Origin: Palsa-504 sp963705835
GTDB lineage: Bacteria > Actinomycetota > Actinomycetes > Streptosporangiales > Streptosporangiaceae
Direction: 5' to 3'
NCBI GenBank assembly: GCA_963705835.1
Contig: CAVPLC010000085.1
Coordinates: 1-64,000 of the forward strand
DNA length: 64,000 nt
Under the pieces are notes generated by a model. It was not told the origin of the DNA. It worked only from the letters and a program-made list of their open reading frames with translations, and did not search any database. A program made the position numbers and the translations under genes. This document shows, in pieces, positions 32,795-40,602 of the stretch; the stretch's first letter is position 1, and every line of letters starts with the position of its first letter.

Positions 32795-33624
32795 GGCGTC
32801 AGCCGGAGGTAGCCGGCCACGGCCCGCAGGGCGGGCAGCGGATCGGGACCGAGCACCTGCAGGGCCACGTGGTCCGCGCCGACGTCCAGGTGGGCGGCGA
32901 CGCCGCGGCCGACCGCTTCCGCGTCGCCGTGCACGACCAGCGCGTCGATCAGCGCGTCGCTCCCGCCGTCGGCGAAGTCGGCGTCCGTCCAGCCGAGCCT
33001 GCGTAGGTTGCCGAGGTAGTTGGTCAGATGCAGGTAGGGGTTCTGCACCCGCGGCCTGCCGATCGCGCGGGCCTTGCCCGGATCGGTCTCGAGCACGACC
33101 TTCTGCTCGGGCGCCAGCAGCGGTCCCTGGCCGAGGATCTGCCGGGCCTGACGGGTGTGCTCCGGAGTGACCAGGTACGGGTGCGCGCCGGCGGAACGGT
33201 CGGCCGCGAGCCTGAGGACTTTCGGGCCGAGGGCGGCCAGCGCCCGCCCCTCGGCCGGGACCTTGAGGTCGTCTAGTTCGTCGAGGTAACTGACCAGCTT
33301 GGCGTAGGGCCGCTGGTACTCCTGGGTGTGCTCGGGATGCCCGATGCCCAGGCCGAGCAGGAACCGGTCCGGGTACCTGGCCGTGATGCGGTGATAGGAG
33401 GCGCCCACGGTCGCCGCGTCGTCCTTCCACACGTTGACGATGCCAGTGGCCACCGCGATGTGACCGGTAGTGGCCAGGAGGTTCTCGACGACCGCGAGAT
33501 CGCCGCCGGGGGAGCCGCCGACCCAGATGGCCCCGTAGCCGAGCGCCTCGATCTCGGCCACTAGTTCCGCGGTGAGCCCAGAAGGATGCCGCCAGACACC
33601 GACCCTGCCCAGTTCGATGCTCAT
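32791..33624 (-). CDS. F420-dependent LLM-class oxidoreductase (TIGR03620-like)
   Basis: A 277-residue luciferase-like TIM barrel: LGRVGVWRHPSGLTAELVAE, YGAIWVGGSPGGDLAVVENL, IAVATGIVNVWKDDAATVGA, RFLLGLGIGHPEHTQEYQRP and ALAALGPKVLRLAADRSAGA. These match the actinobacterial F420-dependent subfamily. It should catalyse a hydride transfer with deazaflavin F420. The substrate is unknown. The gene precedes and overlaps the MocR gene, so they form one operon. Confidence 0.88.
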   Translation of the reverse strand: MSIELGRVGVWRHPSGLTAELVAEIEALGYGAIWVGGSPGGDLAVVENLLATTGHIAVATGIVNVWKDDAATVGASYHRITARYPDRFLLGLGIGHPEHTQEYQRPYAKLVSYLDELDDLKVPAEGRALAALGPKVLRLAADRSAGAHPYLVTPEHTRQARQILGQGPLLAPEQKVVLETDPGKARAIGRPRVQNPYLHLTNYLGNLRRLGWTDADFADGGSDALIDALVVHGDAEAVGRGVAAHLDVGADHVALQVLGPDPLPALRAVAGYLRLTP

Positions 33625-33700
33625 GTCCCGAACAGCCCGGCTGGGCCGGGTTTCATTCCGCTAGACGGCCGCAGGCTTGACAGGTCGATAGGATAACGGA

Positions 33701-33716
33701 TATCTATAAATAGCTA
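33701..33716. promoter_or_regulatory. AT-rich dyad before the PadR gene
   Basis: TATCTATAAATAGCTA is an imperfect dyad (TATCTAT against TAGCTAT) in an AT-rich pocket that also holds a repeated TAACGG. It lies 24 bp before the PadR start and is a likely autoregulatory operator for the PadR-ABC operon. Confidence 0.45.
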
Positions 33717-33739
33717 ACGGTTAGGCAAGAGGAGGGCTC

Positions 33740-34273
33740 GTGCAGGAAGTCGTCCTGGCCATGCTGGCGAAGGAGCCGTCCCACGGTTACGAGCTGCGCT
33801 CGCGACTGCGGGATGCGCTGGGACCCGTCGGGGAGGCGATGAACGCCGGGCAGATCTACGTGACCCTGGGCCGCCTGGAGAAGGCGGGCCTGGTGGCCTC
33901 GGAACGCGAGCCCGGGCTGCCGGACCGGCCGGACCGCAAGGTGTACGCGGTGACCCCGGAGGGCCAGCAGCGGCTCGCGGGATGGCTCGCGGACGTGAGC
34001 TGGCCCGGGCCTGCGCCCGCGGAGTTCCACCTCAAGCTGGTGGCGGCGGCCGCCGGAAGGCTGGCCGATCCGCTCGCGATCGTGGACGCGCAGCGCCGCG
34101 AGCTGCTGCGCCTGCTGCGGGACGCGCAGCGCGCCGCCATGGCCGAACCCGAGGGCTCGGCCGCCGGGCTCCTGCTCGAGGGCGTCACGCTGCGGTTGCA
34201 GGCGGACCTGCGCTGGCTTGAGGCATGCGAACAGCATTGGTCGGCAAGGAAAACCGGTCACAGGGGTGAGTGA
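33740..34273 (+). CDS. PadR family regulator
   Basis: GTG 33740 follows AGAGGAGGG. The 177-residue protein has a PadR winged helix (VVLAMLAKEPSHGYELRSRL, NAGQIYVTLGRLEKAGLV, DRPDRKVYAVTPEGQQRL) and a C-terminal helical dimer domain. Its stop overlaps the ABC ATPase start. PadR-type repressors often control drug- or stress-inducible ABC exporters of the MacB type, which is the arrangement here. The dyad at 33701-33716 is its probable operator. Confidence 0.92.
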   Translation: MQEVVLAMLAKEPSHGYELRSRLRDALGPVGEAMNAGQIYVTLGRLEKAGLVASEREPGLPDRPDRKVYAVTPEGQQRLAGWLADVSWPGPAPAEFHLKLVAAAAGRLADPLAIVDAQRRELLRLLRDAQRAAMAEPEGSAAGLLLEGVTLRLQADLRWLEACEQHWSARKTGHRGE

Positions 34274-35007
34274 TGAGCGAGACAGTGCTTGCGGCCTGCG
34301 GGCTGAGCAAGAAGTTCGGCAAGGGCGAGGGCCTGGTCCGGGCGGTGGACGAGGTCGACCTGGAGGTCGCTCAGGGCGAGACGGTCGCGGTGATGGGCCC
34401 GAGCGGCTGCGGGAAGTCCACGCTCCTGCACCTGCTGGGCGGCCTGGAACGGCCCTCGGCAGGCGAGATCGAGCTGGCCGGGAACCGGGTAGACCAGATG
34501 GGCGAGCGGGCGCTGGCCCGGCTGCGGCGCACCGCGATCGGGTTCGTGTTCCAGGCCTTCCACCTGATGGACGAGCTCACCGCCCGGGAGAACGTCGAGC
34601 TGCCCGCCCTGCTGGCAGGGCGTTCGCCGCGCGCGGCCCGGCGGCGGGCCGCCGGCCTGCTCGACCGGGTCGGGCTGGCCGACCGGGCCGCCTTCTTGCC
34701 CGCGGCGCTGTCCGGGGGCCAGCGCCAGCGGGTAGCCATCGCGCGGGCGCTCAGCAACGACCCTCTGGTTGTCCTGGCCGACGAGCCCACCGGCAATCTC
34801 GACAGCGCCGCGACCCTGGAGGTGCTGCGGCTGTTCGACGGCCTGCGCTCGGCCGGGCAGACGCTGGTCGTCGTCACCCACGACTCGCGGATCGCGGCCA
34901 CTGCCGACCGGCTGATCTCGATGAGGGACGGGGCCTTCACCGGGGAGACGAGGATGTCCGGCGGCACGCGCGGCAACCTGGGCGCGCTGGCCGGGCTCGA
35001 GGGCTGA
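34273..35007 (+). CDS. MacB/LolD-type ABC transporter ATP-binding protein
   Basis: ATG 34273 overlaps the padR stop. The 244-residue ATPase has Walker A MGPSGCGKSTLLHLLGG, GFVFQAFHLMDELTARENVE, signature LSGGQRQRVAIARAL, Walker B VVLADEPTGNLDS and VVVTHDSRIAATADR. LADEPTGNLD and the FQ.F.L..ELTA..NV block are typical of ATPases that pair with FtsX-like permeases. It works with the permease encoded 4 bp downstream. Confidence 0.92.
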   Translation: MSETVLAACGLSKKFGKGEGLVRAVDEVDLEVAQGETVAVMGPSGCGKSTLLHLLGGLERPSAGEIELAGNRVDQMGERALARLRRTAIGFVFQAFHLMDELTARENVELPALLAGRSPRAARRRAAGLLDRVGLADRAAFLPAALSGGQRQRVAIARALSNDPLVVLADEPTGNLDSAATLEVLRLFDGLRSAGQTLVVVTHDSRIAATADRLISMRDGAFTGETRMSGGTRGNLGALAGLEG

Positions 35008-35011
35008 CGAC

Positions 35012-36841
35012 ATGGGACGCATCGTGTTCATCGGCCTGCTGGCGGCCCGGGACGTTCGGTACCGGCCGGCGTCGGCCGTGCTGCTGGTGCTCGCGATCGT
35101 GACGGCCGCGACCACGCTGACCCTCGGGCTGGCCCTGCGCGGCGTGAGCAACCAGCCGTACCTGCAGACCCGGGCGGCGACCGCCGGACCCGACATCGTG
35201 GCCAAGGTCAGCCCGCCTCAGCCAGCGGGCGGCCCGCCGGCTGACCTGGCGAGCTTGACCGCCCTGACCCGCGCCTCCGGCGTTGTCGCCCACAGCGGGC
35301 CCTATCCCTTTACCTTCGCCACCCTGCTGGCCAACGGCCGCAAGGCCGGGGCGCGGGTCCAGGGGCGCGACCAGGCCCCGGCCCCGGTGGACCAGCCCGA
35401 GGTGACGCAGGGCGGCTGGGTGCGTCCGGGCGAAGTCGTACTCGAGCGCAGTTTCGCCGACGAGCTGGGCGTCGGTGCGGGCGGCCAGGTGACGCTGAAC
35501 GGCCGGGCGTTCCGCGTCGCCGGGCTCGCCGTCACCGCGGCCAGCACCCTGCTTTACCCGCATATCTGCTTCTCAGGGTGTGACCTCAGTACCTCCGAGC
35601 TGGCCAGGAAGGTCCCCGGGGACGTGTGGATGACCCGGGCGGATGCGGTGAGCCTGGCCACCGCCGCGGAGCCGCTGTCGTACACGCTGAACCTGAAGCT
35701 GGCCGACCCGTCCGATGCCGACGCGTTCGCGAGCGCCTACGACAGCTCGCAGACCTCCGCGTACGCGCCGTTCCTCAACTCGTGGGAGAACATCAGCTTT
35801 AATTCGGCGAACCTGGTCAGGAACGAGCAGCGCGTCCTGCTGATCGGCAGCTGGCTGCTCGGCCTGCTCGCGGTGGCGAGCGTGACCGTGCTGGTCGGCG
35901 GGCGGATGACCGAACAGACCCGCCGCGTCGGCCTGCTCAAGGCGGTCGGCAGCACGCCGGGCCTGGTCGCCGCGGTCCTGCTGGCCGAGCACCTGATCCT
36001 GGCCGTGGTGGCGGCGGCGTTCGGCCTGCTGATCGGCTGGCTGGTCGCACCGCTGCTGTCCCGTCCCGGGGCAGCCCTGCTCGGCTCGCCAGGGACGCCG
36101 CCGGTCACCCTGGCCACGATCGGCCTCGTGATCGCCGTGGCCCTGGCGGTGGCGGCCGCCGCCACCCTGGTGCCCGCGGTCCGCGCCGCCCGGACGAGCA
36201 CGGTGCGCGCCCTGGCCGACTCGGCCCGCCCGCCGCGCCGCAGGGCCTGGGCGATCGCGATCTCGGCCCGGCTGCCGGTCCCGCTGCTGCTCGGGCTGCG
36301 CGTGGCCGCGCGCCGTCCCCGCCGGGTGGTGCTGAGCGTGATCAGCATCGCGATCACCACCACCGGCATCGTCGCCGTGCTGCTCGTGCACGCCGGCTAC
36401 AACGCCTCGCTCGGCGCCAACGCCGGGCTGGACAACCCGCAGGACGCCCGGCTGAGCCAGGTGATGACGGTCCTGTCGGTGGCGCTGGTGGTGCTGGCCT
36501 TGGTCAACGCGATCCTCATTACCTGGGCCACCGTGCTGGACGCCAGGCATGCGTCGGCCCTGGCCCGGGCGCTGGGCGCGACTCCGCAGCAGGTCAGCGC
36601 GGGGCTTTCGGCCGCGCAGGCGCTGACCGCGCTGGCCGGCGCGCTGCTGGGCGTCCCCGGCGGCTTCGGGCTGTTCTCGGCGGTGAACAAGGACGGCGGG
36701 CCGGTGGCGGTGCCGCCCCTGTGGTGGCTGGCCGCCACCGTGCTGGGGACAGTCGCCGCCGTGGCCGCGATCAGCACCGTCCCGGCCTGGCTGGGTACCC
36801 GCCGGCCCGCGGCCGAGGTCCTCGAGTCCGAACTCGCCTGA
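35012..36841 (+). CDS. FtsX-like ABC transporter permease
   Basis: A 609-residue membrane protein with an N-terminal helix, a large extracytoplasmic domain (about residues 50-260), and two FtsX-type clusters of helices: RVLLIGSWLLGLLAVASVTV, RMTEQTRRVGLLKAVGSTPG and VVLSVISIAITTTGIVAVLL, then a second repeat with RHASALARALGATPQQVSAG. The cytoplasmic loop 'LLKAVG' is a family hallmark. With the ATPase upstream it forms a MacB-like machine that probably extrudes a peptide, lipid or antibiotic or senses envelope stress, under PadR control. Confidence 0.88.
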   Translation: MGRIVFIGLLAARDVRYRPASAVLLVLAIVTAATTLTLGLALRGVSNQPYLQTRAATAGPDIVAKVSPPQPAGGPPADLASLTALTRASGVVAHSGPYPFTFATLLANGRKAGARVQGRDQAPAPVDQPEVTQGGWVRPGEVVLERSFADELGVGAGGQVTLNGRAFRVAGLAVTAASTLLYPHICFSGCDLSTSELARKVPGDVWMTRADAVSLATAAEPLSYTLNLKLADPSDADAFASAYDSSQTSAYAPFLNSWENISFNSANLVRNEQRVLLIGSWLLGLLAVASVTVLVGGRMTEQTRRVGLLKAVGSTPGLVAAVLLAEHLILAVVAAAFGLLIGWLVAPLLSRPGAALLGSPGTPPVTLATIGLVIAVALAVAAAATLVPAVRAARTSTVRALADSARPPRRRAWAIAISARLPVPLLLGLRVAARRPRRVVLSVISIAITTTGIVAVLLVHAGYNASLGANAGLDNPQDARLSQVMTVLSVALVVLALVNAILITWATVLDARHASALARALGATPQQVSAGLSAAQALTALAGALLGVPGGFGLFSAVNKDGGPVAVPPLWWLAATVLGTVAAVAAISTVPAWLGTRRPAAEVLESELA

Positions 36842-36878
36842 GCTAAGCCCCACTCGCTCGCTGCGTGGCCCCCTGGGC

Positions 36879-37307
36879 TCAGGTGCCGTCGGCGGTCAGC
36901 TGGGCGTGCATGGTGGCAAAGTCGGAGCAGATCCATTCCTCGGCGAACATGCCGCCTTCGATCCGGTAGAACTCGTGGCTGATGTACTCGATGGTGCGGC
37001 CGGTGGCCGGCATGCCCAGGAATTCCCCCTGGTGGGTGCCGCGGAACGTCAGCCGCAGGGCCACCTGATCGCCGGCGGCGACAACGTCGTCGATGTGCGC
37101 GTGCAGGTCGGGGAAGCCGCGCTTGATGACGTCGACCCCTTGCCGCCACACGTCCGGGCCGTGCCTGCGGGGCAGGCCGGCCACGTTCATCACGAAGTCC
37201 GGGCTGAGCAGGGCGACGCAGGTGTCGATATCGCCCTCGTTGAACGCGTCGAGGCTGCTGCGGACGAGCGCGATGTTGGCGGCCGCGGTCGTTTCCTGTG
37301 TGGTCAT
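36879..37307 (-). CDS. SnoaL-like ester cyclase family protein
   Basis: A 142-residue NTF2-like protein: NIALVRSSLDAFNEGDIDTC, GPDVWRQGVDVIKRGFPDLH, AAGDQVALRLTFRGTHQGEF, LGMPATGRTIEYISHEFYRI and GGMFAEEWICSDFATMHAQL. This is the SnoaL-like polyketide cyclase/ester cyclase pattern, common also in non-polyketide settings as a small-molecule binding fold. No polyketide genes are nearby, so its substrate is unknown. ATG 37307. Confidence 0.85.
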   Translation of the reverse strand: MTTQETTAAANIALVRSSLDAFNEGDIDTCVALLSPDFVMNVAGLPRRHGPDVWRQGVDVIKRGFPDLHAHIDDVVAAGDQVALRLTFRGTHQGEFLGMPATGRTIEYISHEFYRIEGGMFAEEWICSDFATMHAQLTADGT

Positions 37308-37321
37308 CGTTCCCCTCGGGT

Positions 37322-37444
37322 GAACTCGCCAGGCAACTGTTCACCGACATGTCGGCCGAGGTGTTCGACGGCTTCGACACCGGCCTGAGCCACATGGTGA
37401 ACCGCCTGCGCACCGTGCTCGCCGAGAAGGCGCAATCAGCGTAA
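37322..37444 (+). pseudogene. C-terminal remnant of a helical protein, perhaps a MarR-type regulator
   Basis: From 37322 a frame without a suitable start encodes ELARQLFTDMSAEVFDGFDT then GLSHMVNRLRTVLAEKAQSA and stops at TAA 37442-37444. The pattern resembles the dimerisation helix at the end of MarR-family regulators. The rest of the gene is missing because the divergent SnoaL-like gene begins 15 bp to the left. I read it as a deletion scar. Confidence 0.35.
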
Positions 37445-37478
37445 GACGTGAGCTAGGTGATCCTTATGGCGATGTCGG

Positions 37479-37503
37479 CCGTGGCCCACGCTCTGGGCCA
37501 CGG
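37479..37503. terminator. Strong hairpin
   Basis: CCGTGGCCCA and TGGGCCACGG are perfect 10-bp arms around a CGCTC loop. It lies between the rightward remnant and the leftward SPFH gene, fitting a bidirectional terminator without a T run. The rest of 37445-37638 shows no gene. Confidence 0.55.
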
Positions 37504-37638
37504 CCGGGCGTAGCCAAGTGCCCGGCCGCCGGCCTTAGGCGGTGGGAACGGCCAGCGAGGACACCTATCCTCTTGCCTGAACGGACCCGGCACCGGACCG
37601 GTTCAAAGCTGGCCGTCGACGAAAAGCCGCGTACGAGC

Positions 37639-38808
37639 TCAGCCGCCGACCCGGGTCCCGCAGGAGGCGCAGAAGTGAGCGCCTGCGGGCAGTTCGGTGC
37701 CGCACTCGGTGCAGTGCATGACGGCGGGTGCGAGCGCCTGGCCGCAGCTCATGCAGAACCGCGCGCCAGCCGGGTTCGACGCCTGGCAGGAGGCGCACAC
37801 CGGCCCGGCCGCGGCCTGCTGCACCGTGGGCGCCGGCTGGTCCGGGGGAGCTGCCTGAGCCGGGGGAGCTGCCTGAGCCGGGGGAGGCTGCTGACCGTAC
37901 GGGACTCCGTACTGGGCCGCCGCCCGCTGCGCGGCTTCGGCCTGCTGCGCCTGCATGGCCTGCGCCTGCTGCGCCCCGAACGCGCTGGCCAGGCCGAACC
38001 CGGCGCCGAGGAACGCGCCTTCGGTCCCGGCACCGCCCTTGGCCAGGCCCTGCCCGGCACCGAGCGCCATCTCGCCCGCGGCGTAGTTCTGGAAGCCGCC
38101 GGCCAGCTGGGAGTAGCTGGTGTCCTTGGCCAGCTGCTTGAGCTGCTGCTCGTCCTCGGGGGAGAGGTTGATGTCGAAGTTGCCCATCCGGGTCAGCTGC
38201 ACGCCGTAGTTGGCGAGCTGGCCGTTGCCGGCGTCGATGGTGTTCTGCTCGATCTCCGCCGAGTACGCCATCAGGCCCAAGATGGGCCACCCGTTGCGGA
38301 TGATCTGCGTGGTGACATGGGTCCGCAGCACCTTGAGCAGCTGGTCGCTGACCCAGCCCGCGATCCGCTCGTTGTCGGTGACGTCCACCGTGGCGGTCAG
38401 GTTGGTGATCAGGCGCACCGGGTCGGCCACTCGCAGCGCGTAGTCGCCGAACACGCGCAGCGTCACGACCAGTCCGGTCCGCGGGTCCTGCACGTCGTCG
38501 ACGCGGCCGCCGAACTTGAAGCCGGTGTACTCGCGGGTGCCGACGAAGTACAGCTCGGCGCGGTAGGCGTTCCCGCCGCTGACGGCGTCGATGATCGCGC
38601 CGAGCCCAGGCAGCTCGTTGGCGTCGATCTGGTGCCGGCCGGGGGGCAGGGTCTGCACGACCTGGCCCGTGTTGACGAACATCGCCATCTCGTCCGCGTT
38701 GACGATCGCACGCGTGTAGCGACGGATGGAGACGTCCGGCCATTTGAAGACGATCTGACCTTTGCGGTCATCAGGTACGGCGATGAATTCCCGCCCGAGC
38801 AGTGCCAT
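37639..38808 (-). CDS. SPFH-domain protein with C-terminal double zinc ribbon
   Basis: ATG 38806-38808 gives 389 residues. The N-terminal two thirds is an SPFH/virion-core-protein-like domain (VFKWPDVSIRRYTRAIVNAD, EMAMFVNTGQVVQTLPPGRH, LVVTLRVFGDYALRVADPVR, LQLTRMG-like GVQLTRMGNFDINLSPEDEQ). A Gln/Ala/Pro-rich linker leads to two zinc ribbons, CASCQASNPAGARFCMSCG and CTECGTELPAGAHFCASCG. Such proteins assemble into membrane-associated rings or filaments and often adjoin AIM24 genes, as here with the divergent genes at 38890 and 39690. Function is unknown; stress-linked membrane organisation is a common proposal. Confidence 0.88.
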   Translation of the reverse strand: MALLGREFIAVPDDRKGQIVFKWPDVSIRRYTRAIVNADEMAMFVNTGQVVQTLPPGRHQIDANELPGLGAIIDAVSGGNAYRAELYFVGTREYTGFKFGGRVDDVQDPRTGLVVTLRVFGDYALRVADPVRLITNLTATVDVTDNERIAGWVSDQLLKVLRTHVTTQIIRNGWPILGLMAYSAEIEQNTIDAGNGQLANYGVQLTRMGNFDINLSPEDEQQLKQLAKDTSYSQLAGGFQNYAAGEMALGAGQGLAKGGAGTEGAFLGAGFGLASAFGAQQAQAMQAQQAEAAQRAAAQYGVPYGQQPPPAQAAPPAQAAPPDQPAPTVQQAAAGPVCASCQASNPAGARFCMSCGQALAPAVMHCTECGTELPAGAHFCASCGTRVGG

Positions 38809-38889
38809 GGCAGAACCATACCCGCTGTCGAACTTTGAGGCATAAGGCGTTGTCAAAGGACCTTTCCCTGCTATCTTCCGAGCGTGGAA

Positions 38890-39682
38890 ATGATCCAGTG
38901 CCAGTGGTGCCAGGCCCAGAACCAGCCGGGCACCACCAGCTGCCAGACCTGTGGCGCTCCGCTGGACGAGCGGAACAAGGTCAGCGACTCCGGCTGGCGC
39001 GAGGCCCCGCGGCTGCGCGACATGGTCGAGTTCCGGTTCTCCGGCAGCACCTGCCAGGTCGAGGGCGAGCTCGTCCCGGTGGCGGAGATCGCCCTGCACC
39101 CGCAGGACGGCGTTCTACTTCGAGCACCACGTGCTGCTGTGGAAGGACGAATCCGTCCCGCTGTCCTCGCTGAACACCGGCGGCGGGATGAAGCGGACGG
39201 TCGGCGGCATGCCGCACATCGTGACGGTGGCCAACGGCCCGGGCCGCATCGCGTTCTCCCGGGACGCGCCGGGCGAGCTCGTCGTGCTGCCGCTGCACCC
39301 CGGGATGGAACTGGACGTCCGCGAGCACGCCTTCCTGGTGGCCTCTCATAGCGTCCAGTACTCGTTTGTCCGGATTAAGGGTCTTGTCAACCTGCTGCAC
39401 GGCGGGAGCGGGATGTACATCGACCGGTTCGTCACGGCCGGCTACCCGGGCATGCTGCTGCTGCACGGGAACGGCAACGTGCTCGAGCGGACCCTGCGGC
39501 CGGGCGAGAAGATCCTGGTCGAGCCGGGCGGGTTCCTCTACAAGGACTCCTCGGTGCAGATGCAGGCCCAGCAGATGCCGCTCAAGACCGGCCTGATGCG
39601 GCACGGCATGTACCTGGCCGAGATGACAGGGCCCGGCCGGGTCGGCATCCAGTCGATGTACGTCCACCACCACGCCGAGTGA
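38890..39682 (+). CDS. AIM24-family protein with N-terminal zinc ribbon, one frameshift
   Basis: ATG 38890 (GTG 38884 is also possible). A single zinc ribbon, CQWCQAQNQPGTTSCQTCG, is followed by VSDSGWREAPRLRDMVEFRF and an AIM24 beta-domain. An extra T near 39113 breaks the frame, and the protein resumes as YFEHHVLLWKDESVPLSSLN, FSRDAPGELVVLPLHPGMEL, PGMLLLHGNGNVLERTLRPG and RVGIQSMYVHHHAE. Corrected length is about 263 residues. It is a paralog of the next gene and divergent from the SPFH gene, which carries similar zinc ribbons. The three probably act as one complex. Confidence 0.82.
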
Positions 39683-39689
39683 AGACGTG

Positions 39690-40571
39690 ATGAATACCTA
39701 TATATGCCGGTACTGCCGGCAGCCGAGCGACCCGAGCTCACCGACCTGCCCGCTGTGCGGGGCGCCGGTCGACATCCGATCCTCGGTCAGCGACTCCGGG
39801 TGGGTCGAGCAGCCGCCGATCAAGGACATGGCCCGGCTGCAGTTCGGCCAGTCGCACTGCCAGATCGCGGGAACCATGGTCCCCGCCGCGGAGTTCAGCC
39901 TCGCGCAGAACGACTGGATCTACTTCTCTCACCACGTGCTGCTGTGGACCGAGCCCCAGACCCAGCTGAGCAACATGCCGATGCGCGGCGCCTGGAACCG
40001 CAAGATGGCCGGCATGCCGCTGATCATGGTGGAGGCCCGCGGTCCCGGGCACGTCGCGCTGTCCGACAACCACGCGGGCGAGGTGGTGGCCCTGCCGCTG
40101 CAGCGCGGCCAGCAGATCTGGGTCCGTGAGCACCGCTTCCTGACCGCCACGGGGAACGTGCGGTACGACTGGCAGCAGACGGGCATCTGGTACACCACCG
40201 GAAGCGGGGACGACCAGGAGACGCACTACCCGATGGGGCAGTTCGGCGACGTCTTCGGCGCCCACGAGGGACCGGGCCTGCTGCTGCTGCACTCGCCGGG
40301 CAACACCTTCATCCGTGACCTGCAGCCCAACCAGAGCCTGCTGATCCAGCCGAGCGCGCTGCTCTACCGGGACGTGTCGGTACGGTCGGTGCTGCACCTG
40401 GAGTACCCGCGGAACATGGGCTTCGCCTTCTGGCACAACCGGTGGAGCTACCGCAGCGTCTGGTTGAGGCTGTTCGGCCCCGGCCGGGTCGCCGTGCAGT
40501 CCATCTACCAGCGGCCCGAGAACACCGACATGATCACCAGCCACTCCTACGCAACGACCCACCACTGGTAA
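39690..40571 (+). CDS. AIM24-family protein with N-terminal zinc ribbon, second paralog
   Basis: ATG 39690 (a GTG immediately before is in frame) begins 7 bp after the first paralog. Zinc ribbon CRYCRQPSDPSSPTCPLCG, then VSDSGWVEQPPIKDMARLQF and AIM24 blocks YFSHHVLLWTEPQTQLSNMP, LSDNHAGEVVALPLQRGQQI, GPGLLLLHSPGNTFIRDLQP and GRVAVQSIYQRPENTDM. At 293 residues it contains an insertion (YTTGSGDDQETHYPM region) relative to the first copy. The tandem arrangement indicates duplication followed by divergence. Intact, no frame break. Confidence 0.88.
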   Translation: MNTYICRYCRQPSDPSSPTCPLCGAPVDIRSSVSDSGWVEQPPIKDMARLQFGQSHCQIAGTMVPAAEFSLAQNDWIYFSHHVLLWTEPQTQLSNMPMRGAWNRKMAGMPLIMVEARGPGHVALSDNHAGEVVALPLQRGQQIWVREHRFLTATGNVRYDWQQTGIWYTTGSGDDQETHYPMGQFGDVFGAHEGPGLLLLHSPGNTFIRDLQPNQSLLIQPSALLYRDVSVRSVLHLEYPRNMGFAFWHNRWSYRSVWLRLFGPGRVAVQSIYQRPENTDMITSHSYATTHHW

Positions 40572-40602
40572 CGGCCTCCCGACCTGGCCCTAACCATGAC
40601 GT

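Noticed and set aside
30791..36853. Several long antisense frames (for example 29847-31643 and 35573-36853).
   Set aside because: They lie opposite well-supported genes, are rich in Arg, Gly, Gln and His, and have no family resemblance. Such shadows are expected at this GC content.
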